NCBI GenBank assembly: GCA_016711105.1 | Contig: JADJTO010000005.1 | Coordinates: 124,001-188,000, forward strand | Reading direction: 5' to 3' | From: Micropruina sp. | Lineage (GTDB): Bacteria > Actinomycetota > Actinomycetes > Propionibacteriales > Propionibacteriaceae | Length of the DNA stretch: 64,000 nucleotides | In this document: one piece after another, positions 63,675 through 64,000 of the stretch | Position numbering within the stretch: the first letter of the stretch is position 1 | How the letters are laid out: every line of letters starts with the position of its first letter | Program-made: the position numbers and the translations under genes | The notes under the pieces: generated by a model | Seen by the model: only the letters and a program-made list of their open reading frames with translations | The model's database searches: none | Told to the model about the DNA's origin: nothing

Positions 63675-64000
63675 ATGGCTTTGAGGACCAGAATCGAACC
63701 CAGGTAGGTCAAGAGTCGGTCTGGGATTATCCGCGTCCGCCGCTGGTGCGCGAATGTGTCGACCCGATAGAGGTGTGGCTCGGCGGGGAGTTGATTTGCT
63801 CGTCCGATCATTCCTGGCAGGTGTTGGAGACAAGTCATCCGCCGACCTTCTACCTGCCGCGGGACGCGTTCGCGGCCGGGAGTCTCGAGCCTGCACGGGG
63901 GATGTCGGTGTGCGAGTTTAAAGGCCAGGCGCGCTATTTGAGTGTGGTCGGAGGCGAGCGCCGCGAGGATCATGCCGCGTGGTTCTACCCCTTCCCGAGC
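63675..64000 (+). CDS. DUF427-family protein (3' end outside window; frameshifted)
   Basis: The first ~108 residues are visible. MALRTRIEPR begins at ATG 63675. After one missing G near 63705 (caggtagg for cagggtagg) it continues ESVWDYPRPPLVRECVDPIEVWLGGELI, LETSHPPTFYLPRDAF, CEFKGQARYLSVVGG and AAWFYPFPS, the full DUF427 pattern (a small beta domain of unknown function, common in actinobacteria). It follows the Rieske gene after 1 bp and so belongs to the carotenoid operon transcript. The printed frame stops after 10 codons, which is why no long open frame is apparent there. Confidence 0.8.

Noticed and set aside
63675..63710. Possible tRNA T-arm-like sequence (gaatcgaaccc)
   Set aside because: No acceptor, D or anticodon stems around it; the sequence codes for the start of a DUF427 protein.

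Overview
The window is high-GC DNA with strong AGGAGG-type ribosome sites, frequent ATGA/TGATG gene overlaps and gene families typical of Actinomycetota: the DUF5302 small protein, GlbO, a WS/DGAT acyltransferase, a K+-independent H+-pyrophosphatase and a DUF5914-type Rieske protein in a carotenoid operon. A member of the Propionibacteriales is a reasonable guess, but no rRNA or marker phylogeny is present to prove it. It reads as ordinary chromosome: no tRNA, rRNA, CRISPR, prophage or insertion sequence was recognised.

Layout. 1-11 kb: end of an ABC exporter, hppA, a GNAT acetyltransferase, a polar amino-acid ABC importer (three genes, terminator at 7431), an MGDG-synthase-like glycosyltransferase, a CPBP protease and glbO. 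11-21 kb: flavin reductase with an operator-like promoter, an 80-bp repeated element, a membrane-anchored molybdopterin oxidoreductase, WS/DGAT, and threonine catabolism (tdh-kbl). 21-25 kb: an accessory patch with a toxin-antitoxin-like pair, a decayed dipeptide-type ABC ATPase and about 0.8 kb without a credible gene. 25-34 kb: three aldo/keto reductases, a large secreted IgGFc-binding/PKD-like protein, rhomboid-SIR2, and NUDIX-ctlX. 34-44 kb: a LigD-type ligase, a deoxyribose catabolic operon (deoC and two aldehyde dehydrogenase genes), a nitronate monooxygenase-like enzyme behind palindromic operators, patatin, esterase and OsmC. 44-53 kb: TspO and a polyamine module (Lrp regulator and class III aminotransferase divergent from potDABC and a saccharopine-dehydrogenase-like enzyme). 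53-64 kb: small stress-type genes, a MarR-MFS pair, an RpiB-like isomerase, CPBP and NmrA-like genes, and a carotenoid operon (idi-crtE fusion, crtI, crtB, Rieske, DUF427).

Two themes cut across the window. First, 11-bp iterated motifs (core TGnACAAAnCT) sit at the carotenoid promoter, upstream of tspO and upstream of the CPBP/NmrA genes. They resemble the operators of B12-dependent CarH/LitR photoreceptors and suggest a light-controlled regulon. Second, about a third of the genes carry single-base indels, nearly all in short G/C runs and leaving both halves of each protein conserved. Several are compensated within the gene and silently scramble a conserved motif (aldo/keto reductase, deoC, nitronate monooxygenase, crtI). 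The pattern looks like uncorrected sequencing error rather than gene decay, so these genes are annotated across the shift as probably functional.

Five near-perfect hairpins of two related sequence families lie immediately downstream of genes and probably act as terminators.
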